Assembly: GCF_030551255.1 (NCBI RefSeq)
Contig: NZ_CP130630.1
Span: forward strand, 9,299,001-9,363,000
Source: Streptomyces sp. NL15-2K
GTDB taxonomy: Bacteria > Actinomycetota > Actinomycetes > Streptomycetales > Streptomycetaceae
DNA: 64,000 nt
Direction: 5' to 3'
This document shows positions 55,976 to 63,742 of this stretch, piece by piece; the first letter of the stretch is position 1, and each line of letters begins with the position of its first letter. The translations under genes and the position numbers were made by a program. A model generated the notes under the pieces. That model had not been told where the DNA came from and did no database searches. It saw nothing but the letters and a program-made list of their open reading frames with translations.

Positions 55976-56227
55976 GTGCGATTGAGAGTGGAGTTCACGA
56001 CCGAGCCCTTCGACCTCGACGAGGCACCCGCGCACGCCCTGGTGGCCCGCGAGGTCATCGAGGCGGCCGACCTGGACGCGGTGGACGTCGGGCCGTTCGG
56101 CAACACGGCGGAGGGCAGCGCCGACGCCGTGCTCACGGCCGTGGACACCCTGATGCGCAGGGCGCTGGGGGCCGGTGCCACCCGGATCTCACTCCAGGTC
56201 AACGTGATCGGGGAGGGGGAGAAGTGA
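55976..56227 (+). CDS. Thiamine-binding (DUF77/MTH1187-like) small protein
   Basis: An 83-residue protein starting at GTG 55976 (GTG 55988 is possible): MRLRVEFTTEPFDLDEAPAH, then VDVGPFGNTAEGSADAVLTA and GATRISLQVNV. The pattern of two beta-alpha-beta units with a central GxxGNTxEG loop matches the YqgV/MTH1187 thiamine-binding family. Its stop overlaps the next GTG by 4 bp. The link to purine breakdown is by position only. Thiamine supply for the ThDP-dependent Gcl is a speculative connection. Confidence 0.65.
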   Translation: MRLRVEFTTEPFDLDEAPAHALVAREVIEAADLDAVDVGPFGNTAEGSADAVLTAVDTLMRRALGAGATRISLQVNVIGEGEK

Positions 56228-56592
56228 CCGGCGCCGCGGACGAGCCCTTCATCACCGCCGTGAAGCCGCTGGTCGACGCGATGGGCGGGGAGATGCTCCC
56301 GCCGGACGAGGCCGGCCCCGACGACGTCGTGCTCTCCTGGGAGGGCGCGGAGGTCGTCGCCGTACGGCTGCCGCAGCTCGCCGACTCCCTCGATCACATC
56401 CTGGCCGCCATGGAGCGCAAGAAGGGCAAGCCGCTCGCCGACCTGGACCGCAAGGCCAAACAGGAGGTCGTACGGATGCTGGAGGCGCGCGGCGCCTTCT
56501 CCGTGCGGCACGGCGTGGAGACCGTGGCGAGCGCGCTCGGGGTGAGCCGCTTCACGGTCTACAACTACCTCAACCGCGAAAAAGGGGCCTGA
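56224..56592 (+). CDS. Helix-turn-helix protein of the purine-catabolic operon
   Basis: A 122-residue protein from GTG 56224. The first 60 residues are mixed alpha/beta (VVLSWEGAEVVAVRLPQLAD). The C-terminal part ARGAFSVRHGVETVASALGV SRFTVYNYLNRE is a Fis/PucR-type HTH. It is coupled to the small upstream gene and separated from the OHCU decarboxylase by 100 bp with a promoter-like sequence, so it probably regulates the urate genes in response to a purine-derived signal. Confidence 0.72.
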   Translation: MTGAADEPFITAVKPLVDAMGGEMLPPDEAGPDDVVLSWEGAEVVAVRLPQLADSLDHILAAMERKKGKPLADLDRKAKQEVVRMLEARGAFSVRHGVETVASALGVSRFTVYNYLNREKGA

Positions 56593-56645
56593 CCCGCGGC
56601 CCTGGAAGCGGGGCCTGACGCGCGGCTCTTCGTAACCCCGATTTT

Positions 56646-56692
56646 TCAACAAACTGTTGACGTGGTGCGCGGGGAGGGCGTTAGCTGTCGGC
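56646..56692 (+). promoter_or_regulatory. Promoter with palindrome upstream of the urate genes
   Basis: TCAACA-AAC-TGTTGA (56646-56660) is a perfect 6-bp inverted repeat. It overlaps a -35-like TTGACG (56657-56662); TTAGCT follows about 18 bp later as a -10. That places the start of transcription near the ATG at 56693, suggesting a leaderless mRNA. The palindrome is a good candidate operator. Confidence 0.55.
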
Positions 56693-57208
56693 ATGACGTC
56701 GACTCCTACGCCCTCGGGCCTCACCCGCCTCAACGCCCTGGAGGAACCGGCGGCGCGGGCCGAGCTGCACGAGGTGTGCGCCTCCACGGCCTGGGTGGAG
56801 CGGCTGCTCGACGCCCGCCCTTACGCCACCGCCGACGACCTCTACGCGGCGAGCGACGCCGCGATGGCCGCCTTGATGACCGCTGATCTGGAACAGGCGA
56901 TGTCCGGGCACCCCCCGATCGGCCGCCCGAAGCCCGGCGACCCCAGCTCGGCCAGGGAGCAGCGCGGCATGGCCGGCGCCTCCGCCGAGCTCAGGGCCGA
57001 GATGCTGGAACTGAACCTCGCCTACCAGGAGAAGTTCGGCCACGTCTTCCTGATCTGCGCCACCGGCCGCACCGGCGAGCAGATGCGCGACGCGGTCAGG
57101 GAGCGGATCGGCAACCCGCCGGAGCGGGAGCGGGAGATCGTCCGCACGGAGCTGGGCAAGATCAACCGGATCCGTCTTGCCCGCCTTCTCGAAGAGGAAA
57201 CCGCATGA
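56693..57208 (+). CDS. OHCU decarboxylase
   Basis: A 171-residue 2-oxo-4-hydroxy-4-carboxy-5-ureidoimidazoline decarboxylase. The catalytic motif GHPPIG is near residues 64-69, with SAREQRGMAGAS following and the substrate region LNLAYQEKFGHVFLICATGR. It makes (S)-allantoin from OHCU, the last step of the urate-to-allantoin route. ATG 56693 fits the family N-terminus; the upstream in-frame start at 56657 lies in the promoter. Its stop overlaps the HIU hydrolase ATG by 4 bp. Confidence 0.93.
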   Translation: MTSTPTPSGLTRLNALEEPAARAELHEVCASTAWVERLLDARPYATADDLYAASDAAMAALMTADLEQAMSGHPPIGRPKPGDPSSAREQRGMAGASAELRAEMLELNLAYQEKFGHVFLICATGRTGEQMRDAVRERIGNPPEREREIVRTELGKINRIRLARLLEEETA

Positions 57209-57603
57209 GCACCAGCACCACCGCCTCCGTGTCCACCCACATCCTGGACACTTCCGCCGGTCGCCCCGCCCAGGGCGTCGCCGTCCACCTCGCCGCCCGC
57301 GCGGGTCGCGACGCGGACTGGCAGACGCTCGGCGGCTCCGCGACCGACGCGGACGGGCGGTGCAAGGACCTTCCGGCGCTGCCGGCGGGGACGACCCACG
57401 TACGGCTCGACTTCGCGGTGGAGCCGTACTTCCGACTGAAGCAAGCCGATGCGCAGCAGGACGCCCCCGCGAATCGGGACAGCGGTACCGCGGGAGTGTT
57501 CTTCCCGGAGGTGACGGTGGCCTTCGCCGTCACGCCCGGCGAGCACTACCACGTACCGCTGCTGCTCAACCCGTTCGGCTACTCCGTTTACCGAGGGAGC
57601 TAG
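57205..57603 (+). CDS. 5-hydroxyisourate hydrolase (transthyretin-like)
   Basis: A 132-residue transthyretin-fold enzyme. Signature positions are SVSTHILDTSAGRPAQGVAV at the N-terminus, FFPEVTVAF near 95 and the C-terminal tetrapeptide YRGS, which defines HIU hydrolases versus transthyretin. It hydrolyses 5-hydroxyisourate to OHCU. It lies between OHCU decarboxylase (4-bp overlap) and urate oxidase (2-bp gap). Confidence 0.94.
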   Translation: MSTSTTASVSTHILDTSAGRPAQGVAVHLAARAGRDADWQTLGGSATDADGRCKDLPALPAGTTHVRLDFAVEPYFRLKQADAQQDAPANRDSGTAGVFFPEVTVAFAVTPGEHYHVPLLLNPFGYSVYRGS

Positions 57604-57605
57604 CG

Positions 57606-58508
57606 ATGCCCATCCTGGGACAGAACCAGTACGGCAAGGCCGAGAACCGAGTCGTCAAGATCACGCGGGACGGCGCCACCCACCACATCAAGGACCTGAA
57701 CGTCTCGGTGTCGCTGAGCGGCGACATGGACGAGGTCCACCTCTCCGGCTCGAACGCCAACGTCCTGCCGACCGACACCACCAAGAACACGGTGTACGCG
57801 TTCGCCAAGGAGCACGGCATCGAGTCCGCCGAGCAGTTCGGCATCCACCTCGCCCGTCACTTCGTGACGAGTCAGGAGCCGATCCACCGGGCCCGGATCC
57901 GCATCGAGGAGTACGCCTGGGAACGGATCGAGTCGTCCGGCACAGGCGATCACTCCTTCGTCCGCAAGGGCCAGGAGACCCGCCTCGCCCAGATCACGTA
58001 CGACGGTTCGTCGTGGGAGGTCGTGTCCGGTCTCAAGGACCTGACCGTCATGAACTCGACCGATTCCGAGTTCTGGGGCTACGTCAAGGACAAGTACACG
58101 ACACTCCCCGAGGCCCACGACCGGATCCTCGCCACCGAGGTCTCCGCCCGCTGGCGCTTCAACTGGACCGAGGACGCGCAGCGGATGCCGGCCTGGGACG
58201 AGTCGTACGCACAGGTCAAGGGGGACCTTCTCCGCGCCTTCGCGGAGACCTACTCCCTCTCGCTCCAGCAGACCCTGTACGCCATGGGCACGCGCATCAT
58301 CGACCACCGCGCCGAGATCGACGAGGTCCGATTCTCGCTCCCGAACAAGCACCACTTCCTGGTGGACCTGGAGCCGTTCGGCCTGAAGAACGACACCGCC
58401 GACGGAGCTGTGTACTTCGCCGCCGACCGCCCCTACGGCCTCATCGAGGCGACCGTCCTGCGGGACGGCTGCGAGGCGCGGATCCCGGTCGACCTCACCA
58501 ACCTCTGA
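57606..58508 (+). CDS. Urate oxidase (uricase)
   Basis: A 300-residue cofactor-free uricase of normal length. Landmarks are ILGQNQYGKAENRVVKITRD with Lys11, LPTDTTKNTVYAFAKEH with the catalytic Thr near 58, and SLPNKHHFLVDL with the catalytic His near 270. It oxidises urate to 5-hydroxyisourate and hydrogen peroxide. It acts with the two upstream enzymes and the downstream deaminase. GAGGGAG precedes the ATG. Confidence 0.94.
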   Translation: MPILGQNQYGKAENRVVKITRDGATHHIKDLNVSVSLSGDMDEVHLSGSNANVLPTDTTKNTVYAFAKEHGIESAEQFGIHLARHFVTSQEPIHRARIRIEEYAWERIESSGTGDHSFVRKGQETRLAQITYDGSSWEVVSGLKDLTVMNSTDSEFWGYVKDKYTTLPEAHDRILATEVSARWRFNWTEDAQRMPAWDESYAQVKGDLLRAFAETYSLSLQQTLYAMGTRIIDHRAEIDEVRFSLPNKHHFLVDLEPFGLKNDTADGAVYFAADRPYGLIEATVLRDGCEARIPVDLTNL

Positions 58509-58525
58509 AGGGCGAAGGGCGAACC

Positions 58526-59905
58526 ATGGCAGCAGCTCAGCGCATCGTCATCGAGAACTGTTCGATCGCGACGGTCGACGCCGACGACACCGAGTACGCC
58601 TCGGGGCACGTCGTCCTCGCAGGCAACCGCATCGAGTCGCTCGGCGCGGGCGAGGCCCCCGAGGGCCTGGACGACGTCGTACGCCGCGTCGACGCCACCG
58701 GACACCTGGTCACCCCCGGCCTGGTCAACACGCACCACCACTTCTACCAGTGGATCACCCGGGGCCTGGCCACGGACCACAACCTCTTCGACTGGCTGGT
58801 CGCGCTCTACCCCACCTGGGCCCGCATCGACGAGCCGATGGTCCGCGCGGCCGCGCAGGGCTCGCTGGCGATGATGGCCCGCGGTGGCGTCACCACCGCC
58901 GTGGACCACCACTACGTCTTCCCGCACGGCTCCGGCGACCTGTCCGGTGCGATCATCCACGCGGCCCGCGAGATGGGCGTCCGCTTCACGCTCGCCCGCG
59001 GCTCCATGGACCGCAGTGAGAAGGACGGCGGGCTGCCGCCGGACTTCGCCGTGGAGACCCTGGAGGGCGCCCTCGCCGCGACCGAGGAGACCGTCAAGCA
59101 GCACCACGACGCCTCCTTCGACGCGATGACCCAGGTCGCCGTCGCCCCCTGCTCGCCCTTCTCCGTCTCCACCGAACTCATGAAGCAAGGAGCGGAGCTG
59201 GCCCGCCGCCTCGGCGTGCGCCTGCACACGCACGGCTCTGAGACGGTCGAGGAGGAGAAGTTCTGCCAGGAGCTGTTCGGCATGGGCCCGACCGACTACT
59301 TCGAGTCCACCGGCTGGCTCGGCGAGGACGTGTGGATGGCGCACTGCGTCCACATGAACGACTCCGACATCGCCGCCTTCGCCCGGACGAAGACGGGCGT
59401 GGCCCACTGCCCGTCCTCCAACGCCCGGCTGGCGGCGGGCATCGCGAGGGTCCCCGACATGCTCGCCGCCGGCGTCCCGGTCGGCCTCGGCGTGGACGGC
59501 ACCGCGTCCAACGAGTCCGGCGAACTGCACACCGAGCTGCGCAACGCGCTCCTCATCAACCGGCTGGGAGCCCACAAGGAAACCGCCCTGAACGCCCGTC
59601 AGGCCCTGCGCCTGGGCACGTACGGCGGCGCCCAAGTCCTCGGTCGCGGCGGCGAGATCGGCTCCCTGGAGCCCGGCAAGCTCGCCGACCTGGTGCTGTG
59701 GAAGCTCGACACGCTGGCCCACGCCTCGATCGCCGACCCCGTGACCGCGCTGGTCTTCGGCGCGGCGGCGCCGGTCACGGCCTCATTCGTGAATGGCCGT
59801 CAGATCGTGGAGAACAACCGGCTCCTCACGGTCGACGAGGACGCGATCGCCCACTCGACGCGCCAGGAAGCGCAGCGGCTGGCACGGATCGCCGCGCAGG
59901 GCTGA
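58526..59905 (+). CDS. 8-oxoguanine deaminase
   Basis: A 459-residue amidohydrolase. The metal-binding NTHHHFYQW motif is at about residues 69-77, with HTHGSETVEEEKF near 232, AHCVHMND near 272 and the catalytic Asp in GLGVDGTASNESGEL near 325. The ETVEEE and CP(S/T)SNARLAAG patterns match guanine/8-oxoguanine deaminases and not cytosine deaminase or AtzA-like enzymes. It converts 8-oxoguanine to urate, which the uricase then uses, so the operon covers the oxidised-purine entry to allantoin. It is 17 bp after the uricase gene. Confidence 0.88.
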   Translation: MAAAQRIVIENCSIATVDADDTEYASGHVVLAGNRIESLGAGEAPEGLDDVVRRVDATGHLVTPGLVNTHHHFYQWITRGLATDHNLFDWLVALYPTWARIDEPMVRAAAQGSLAMMARGGVTTAVDHHYVFPHGSGDLSGAIIHAAREMGVRFTLARGSMDRSEKDGGLPPDFAVETLEGALAATEETVKQHHDASFDAMTQVAVAPCSPFSVSTELMKQGAELARRLGVRLHTHGSETVEEEKFCQELFGMGPTDYFESTGWLGEDVWMAHCVHMNDSDIAAFARTKTGVAHCPSSNARLAAGIARVPDMLAAGVPVGLGVDGTASNESGELHTELRNALLINRLGAHKETALNARQALRLGTYGGAQVLGRGGEIGSLEPGKLADLVLWKLDTLAHASIADPVTALVFGAAAPVTASFVNGRQIVENNRLLTVDEDAIAHSTRQEAQRLARIAAQG

Positions 59906-60010
59906 CCGCCGTACAACTCCTCCAGGCAGTACGGCACTTGATCTCCGGTCGGGAGGGACGGCTCCCGGCCGGTGGCCGTGGACCCCGACGGACTCCACGG
60001 CGGCCGTGTC

Positions 60011-60038
60011 CGGGGCGTGTGTGGACGCACGCGCCCCG
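60011..60038. terminator. Bidirectional hairpin between convergent genes
   Basis: CGGGGCG (60011-60017) pairs with CGCCCCG (60032-60038), and the stem extends with GTG/CAC-type pairs. It lies between the deaminase gene and the convergent regulator. Nothing else was seen in 59906-60084. Confidence 0.6.
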
Positions 60039-60084
60039 GAACGGTTCTGCGAGGCCATCTGCTCATGATCGCCGGTGTTACGTC

Positions 60085-60804
60085 TCAGGACGGGCGCACG
60101 CTGGTGGGCGGTGAGGAAGCCGGCTCCAAGCGGACGCAGCAGTGACCGGGGCTCGGCGCCAGGTGCGCCTGGAGGCCGTTTTCTGCGAGTCCTTCCAGTA
60201 CCCCGCGCTGCAGGTGGAGGTTCATGCCGCACACCGTCTGAGTGTGCTCGCGGGCGAGCGCGTGGAAGGGGCAGTTGCCCAGGAGGATGGCGTCGCCGTC
60301 ACGGTGGGGTTCGAAGCCGTTCTCCTCCAGCACGGCGAACACGTCTGCCCGGCTCGGCCGGGCGAGCTGTGTGCCCAGTTCGTGGGCCTTTCGGTGCAGG
60401 ACCGGACGGACCGGTTCACCAGTGGCTTCGGATTCCTCCAGCGCCTGGGCGAGGAGCCGTCCGGCCAGCTCGTAGTGCCGCTCGGGCAGGCTGACGGTGA
60501 CCTGCTCGCTGGAGCGCTTGTAGAGCTTGGCGGGCCGGCCCGCTCCCGGGCCGGTGCGTCCGCTGCGCCGTTCGTAGACGACGTCGAGCAGGGATTCGTC
60601 AGCCAGCCGGTCCAGGTGGAAGGCCGCGGTCTGCCGGGCAAGGCCGAGGGCCTCGGCGGCTTCGTCGCGGCTGACCGGTCCCGGCTGACGCACGACGTGG
60701 TCGTAGAGCCTCCTGCGGGTCGGCTCGTCGAGCGCGGCGACGGCGGAGATGCCGGAGCGGGGTGCTTCCTTCGAGTGGTCCACAAACACAAGTGTAAAAC
60801 CCAT
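60085..60804 (-). CDS. ArsR/SufR-like regulator with conserved cysteines
   Basis: A 239-residue protein. The N-terminal winged helix covers about residues 20-95 (LDEPTRRRLYDHVVRQPGPV, LARQTAAFHLDRLADESLLD, GRPAKLYKRS), and the C-terminal sensory domain has GDAILLGNCPFHALAREHTQ. Cys178, Cys192 and Cys222/223 are spaced as in SufR-type regulators, where such cysteines hold a 4Fe-4S cluster. It may sense redox or nitric oxide. It is divergent from the DoxX-like gene across 68 bp containing a 9-bp inverted repeat. Confidence 0.8.
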   Translation of the reverse strand: MGFTLVFVDHSKEAPRSGISAVAALDEPTRRRLYDHVVRQPGPVSRDEAAEALGLARQTAAFHLDRLADESLLDVVYERRSGRTGPGAGRPAKLYKRSSEQVTVSLPERHYELAGRLLAQALEESEATGEPVRPVLHRKAHELGTQLARPSRADVFAVLEENGFEPHRDGDAILLGNCPFHALAREHTQTVCGMNLHLQRGVLEGLAENGLQAHLAPSPGHCCVRLEPASSPPTSVRPS

Positions 60805-60831
60805 GGCGATTGACTAAAGAAGGTTTCCGCG

Positions 60832-60863
60832 CTTCTATCGTTAGTGAGAGTTGTCGATAGAAG
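60832..60863. promoter_or_regulatory. Inverted repeat between SufR-like and DoxX-like genes
   Basis: CTTCTATCG-N14-CGATAGAAG is a perfect 9-bp inverted repeat directly upstream of the DoxX-like ATG (60873), inside the divergent promoter. It is the likely operator of the adjacent ArsR/SufR-like protein. Confidence 0.65.
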
Positions 60864-60872
60864 GAAGGCGTC

Positions 60873-61310
60873 ATGTCCTCCGCAACCACAACAACCACAT
60901 CCGCCGCCTCCCGGCGGGCCGCGCTCACCGATCCCGGCTATCAGGCGTTCGTCATCCTGCGCACCGGCTTCACCGTGGCGCCGATCCTGTTCGGTCTGGA
61001 CAAGTTCGCCAACCTGCTCGTGGACTGGCCCACCTACCTCGCGCCCTGGATCAACGATGTCGTTCCGGGCAGCGCCCAGGCGGCCATGTACGCGGTCGGG
61101 GTGATCGAGATCGTCGCGGGCCTCGCCGTCGCGCTCGCCCCGCGGTTCGGGGGCTGGCTGGTGGCCGGATGGCTCGCCGGGATCATCGTCAATCTGCTGA
61201 CCATCCCCGGCCACTACGACATCGCGCTGCGCGACTTCGGCCTTCTGCTCGGCGCGGTCGCCCTCGCCCGGCTGGCACAGCGCTACCACGGCAAGCGACA
61301 GCCCCACTGA
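60873..61310 (+). CDS. DoxX-like four-helix membrane protein
   Basis: A 145-residue protein with four hydrophobic segments: FVILRTGFTVAPILFGLDKF, AMYAVGVIEIVAGLAVALAP, WLVAGWLAGIIVNLLTIPGH and a last helix near 120-135. Its arrangement fits the DoxX/DoxD superfamily. These small membrane proteins are often linked to redox stress. GGAAGG precedes ATG 60873. Expected to be controlled by the divergent SufR-like regulator. Confidence 0.78.
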   Translation: MSSATTTTTSAASRRAALTDPGYQAFVILRTGFTVAPILFGLDKFANLLVDWPTYLAPWINDVVPGSAQAAMYAVGVIEIVAGLAVALAPRFGGWLVAGWLAGIIVNLLTIPGHYDIALRDFGLLLGAVALARLAQRYHGKRQPH

Positions 61311-61400
61311 CGGCGGGCAGCAGCTGCGGAAGGTGACGGGGCGGGTGGGCCCGTCGATCGGCTCACCCGCACGCGTTGCGCGACGCGAGGGAGGAAGATC

Positions 61401-62516
61401 ATGAGTGAGAACCTGGACCGGCTGGCCGCCGAAGGCGTAGCGGTCTGGCTGGACGATCTGAGCCGGGAGCGGCTCGCGGGTGGCCGGCTGACTGGCCTGG
61501 TCGAGGAACAGCGCGTGGTCGGCATCACCAGCAACCCGACGATCTTCGCCAAGGCGATCCGCTCGGGTGCCCGCTACGACGAGCAGGTAGCGGGTCTCGC
61601 CCGGCGCGGGGTGCGGGTGGAGGAAGCCGTCAGGCTGCTGACCGCGTTCGACGTGCGCTGGGCCTGCGACGTACTGCGCCCGGTGTACGAGGCCAGTGAC
61701 GGTGTCGACGGGCGGGTGTCGCTCGAGGTGGATCCGCGCGTCGCGCACGACACGGCGGCGACGGTCGCCGAGGCACGGGCCCTGTGGTGGCTGGTGGACC
61801 GCCCGAACATGTTCGTGAAGATCCCCGCCACGCAGCAGGGTCTGGAGGCGATCAGCACGGCGCTTGCCGAGGGCATCAGTATCAACGTGACCCTGATCTT
61901 CTCTCTGGACCGCTACGACCAGGTGCTCCGCGCCTTCCTGGACGGCATGGGCAGGGCGCATGCGACGGGCCACGACCTGACGTCCATCGCGTCGGTGGCC
62001 TCCTTCTTCGTCAGCCGGGTGGACACCGAGGTCGACAGCCGACTGGACAAGATCGGCACGCCTCAGGCGCGGGACCTGCGCGGCCGGGCAGCAATCGCCA
62101 ACGCACGCCTGGCCTACCAGCACTTTGAGCAGGCGTGCGGATCGGACCGTTGGAGGGCCCTGGCGGCGGCCGGGATGCGCCCGCAACGCCCGCTGTGGGC
62201 ATCCACCGGGGTGAAGGACCCCGCCTACCCTGACACCCGCTACGTCGACGAACTGGTGGCTCCCGGGGTGGTCGACACCATGCCGGAACAGACCCTGCGC
62301 GCGGTCGCGGACCACGGCCGTATCCAGGGCGACACCATCCATGGCACGTACGCGGAAGCCCAACAGGTACTCGATGACCTGGAGGCTGTCGGAGTGTCCT
62401 ATGACGACGTGGTGCGTGTGCTGGAGGACGAGGGCATAGCCAAGTTCACGGCCTCCGGCAACGAGCTCTTCGAGCAACTGGACACCGAACTTCACATCAG
62501 GCGCCCCGCCGCCTGA
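61401..62516 (+). CDS. tal: Transaldolase
   Basis: A 371-residue transaldolase of the actinobacterial length class. [11 protein letters not shown] is near residues 38-48, the Schiff-base lysine lies in [17 protein letters not shown] (Lys near 138), and [20 protein letters not shown] and [20 protein letters not shown] complete the family. It transfers dihydroxyacetone in the pentose phosphate pathway. GGGAGGAAG precedes ATG 61401. This copy is outside the usual tkt-tal-zwf operon, so it is probably a second transaldolase. Confidence 0.93.
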   Translation: MSENLDRLAAEGVAVWLDDLSRERLAGGRLTGLVEEQRVVGITSNPTIFAKAIRSGARYDEQVAGLARRGVRVEEAVRLLTAFDVRWACDVLRPVYEASDGVDGRVSLEVDPRVAHDTAATVAEARALWWLVDRPNMFVKIPATQQGLEAISTALAEGISINVTLIFSLDRYDQVLRAFLDGMGRAHATGHDLTSIASVASFFVSRVDTEVDSRLDKIGTPQARDLRGRAAIANARLAYQHFEQACGSDRWRALAAAGMRPQRPLWASTGVKDPAYPDTRYVDELVAPGVVDTMPEQTLRAVADHGRIQGDTIHGTYAEAQQVLDDLEAVGVSYDDVVRVLEDEGIAKFTASGNELFEQLDTELHIRRPAA

Positions 62517-62544
62517 TGCAGCCGGTCGGCCGACAGCCGGTGCC

Positions 62545-63619
62545 CTAGGTGTTCTGTCCACGGAGGTTGGTGACAGCGATCACTGACGTGTGGTCTTGAA
62601 ATGGGTGAGGGCCTTCTGGCTCGGTGTGGATTGCGACATCTACGCCGGACGACAGAAAGGCCCTCGTGCCCCACCGTAATGCACCCCTGACCGAGACCGG
62701 ACGCCTGCGCCTGGCCCGCTGCGTGGTCGAGGACGGCTGGACCCTGCGCCGGGCCGCTGAGCGATTCCAAGTCTCGCCAACCACCGCACAGCGATGGGCC
62801 GACCGCTACCGCCGGCTCGGCGAGCCTGGCATGGCCGACCACTCCAGCCGCCCCCGCACCAGCCCGCGACGGACCCCGACCCGTACCGAGCGCAGGATCA
62901 TCAAAGTCCGCGTACTGCGCAGGTGGGGGCCAGCACGGATCGCAGGCCTGCTCCGCCTGGTGCCGTCCACCGTGCACCGGGTGCTGACCCGCTACGGCCT
63001 GGCCCGCCTGACCCACCTCGACCGGGCCACTGGGCGCGTCATCCGTCGCTACGAACGTGCCAAGCCCGGCGAACTGGTCCACGTCGACATCAAGAAGCTC
63101 GGCAACATCCCCGACGGCGGCGGCCACAAGACCCTCGGACGCCAGGCGGGCCGCAAGACCCGGTCCGGCGCCGGCTACAGCTACCTCCACAACGCCGTCG
63201 ACGACCACTCCCGCCTGGCCTACAGCGAGATCCACGCAGACGAGAAGAAGGAGACCGCTGTCGGCTTCTGGAGTCGCGCCCAGGCGTACTTCGCCACCTG
63301 CGGGATCACCGTCGAACGCGTCCTGACCGACAACGGCTCCTGCTACAAATCCCACCTGTGGCGAGACGCCCTGGCAGCAGCCGGGATCACGCACAAGCGA
63401 ACCCGCGCCTACCGGCCGCAGACGAACGGCAAGGTCGAACGCTTCAACCGCACCCTGCTCGACGAATGGGCCTACGCCCGCCCCTACCGATCAGAGCAGG
63501 AACGACGCGACGCCTTCCCCAGCTGGCTGCACACCTACAATCACCACCGCGGACACACCGCGCTCAAGGGCCAACCACCCGCCAGCCGCGTCCCTAACCT
63601 CTCAGGGCAATACACCTAG
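62545..63619. mobile_element. IS481-family insertion sequence with CTAG borders
   Basis: CTAG lies at 62545-62548 and at 63616-63619. Inside, the imperfect ends match at about 22 of 31 positions when CCTAGGTGT at the left is compared with the reverse complement of the right end. The element between the CTAG copies is 1,067 bp and contains one transposase gene. The right CTAG is shared with the next palindromic element and includes the transposase stop codon. Confidence 0.75.
62666..63619 (+). CDS. IS481-family DDE transposase
   Basis: A 317-residue transposase from GTG 62666. An N-terminal HTH (WTLRRAAERFQVSPTTAQRW) and a second helical unit (ARIAGLLRLVPSTVHRVLTR) precede the rve-type core. 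The DDE residues are Asp141 (LVHVDIKKLG), Asp222 (LTDNGSCYKS) and Glu258 (GKVERFNRTL). All key residues are present and the frame is intact, so the element may be active. The UAG stop lies in the terminal CTAG. Confidence 0.92.
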   Translation: MPHRNAPLTETGRLRLARCVVEDGWTLRRAAERFQVSPTTAQRWADRYRRLGEPGMADHSSRPRTSPRRTPTRTERRIIKVRVLRRWGPARIAGLLRLVPSTVHRVLTRYGLARLTHLDRATGRVIRRYERAKPGELVHVDIKKLGNIPDGGGHKTLGRQAGRKTRSGAGYSYLHNAVDDHSRLAYSEIHADEKKETAVGFWSRAQAYFATCGITVERVLTDNGSCYKSHLWRDALAAAGITHKRTRAYRPQTNGKVERFNRTLLDEWAYARPYRSEQERRDAFPSWLHTYNHHRGHTALKGQPPASRVPNLSGQYT

Positions 63620-63686
63620 GCCCTGTCGTCAAATTCCCGCCCGCCGCGCTTCGGGCGGACGACGGGAATTTGACGACAGGGCCTAG
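63616..63686. mobile_element. 71-bp palindromic CTAG-bounded element
   Basis: Positions 63616-63639 and 63663-63686 are perfect 24-bp reverse complements, each bounded by CTAG and continuing GCCCTGTCGTCAAATTCCCG. The interior is a GC hairpin. It looks like a minimal MITE or IS-end palindrome of the IS5-like type common in Streptomyces, directly abutting the IS481 element. It could also act as a terminator. Confidence 0.7.
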
Positions 63687-63742
63687 CCGCCCCGCGTCGC
63701 CGGTGCGCCGGGCCCCTTCGGCCCCGCGCACCGGGCGGCGGT

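Noticed and set aside
55906..56787. 293-codon minus-strand frame
   Set aside because: Antisense to the thiamine-binding-like and HTH genes, which overlap by GTGA and have recognisable folds.
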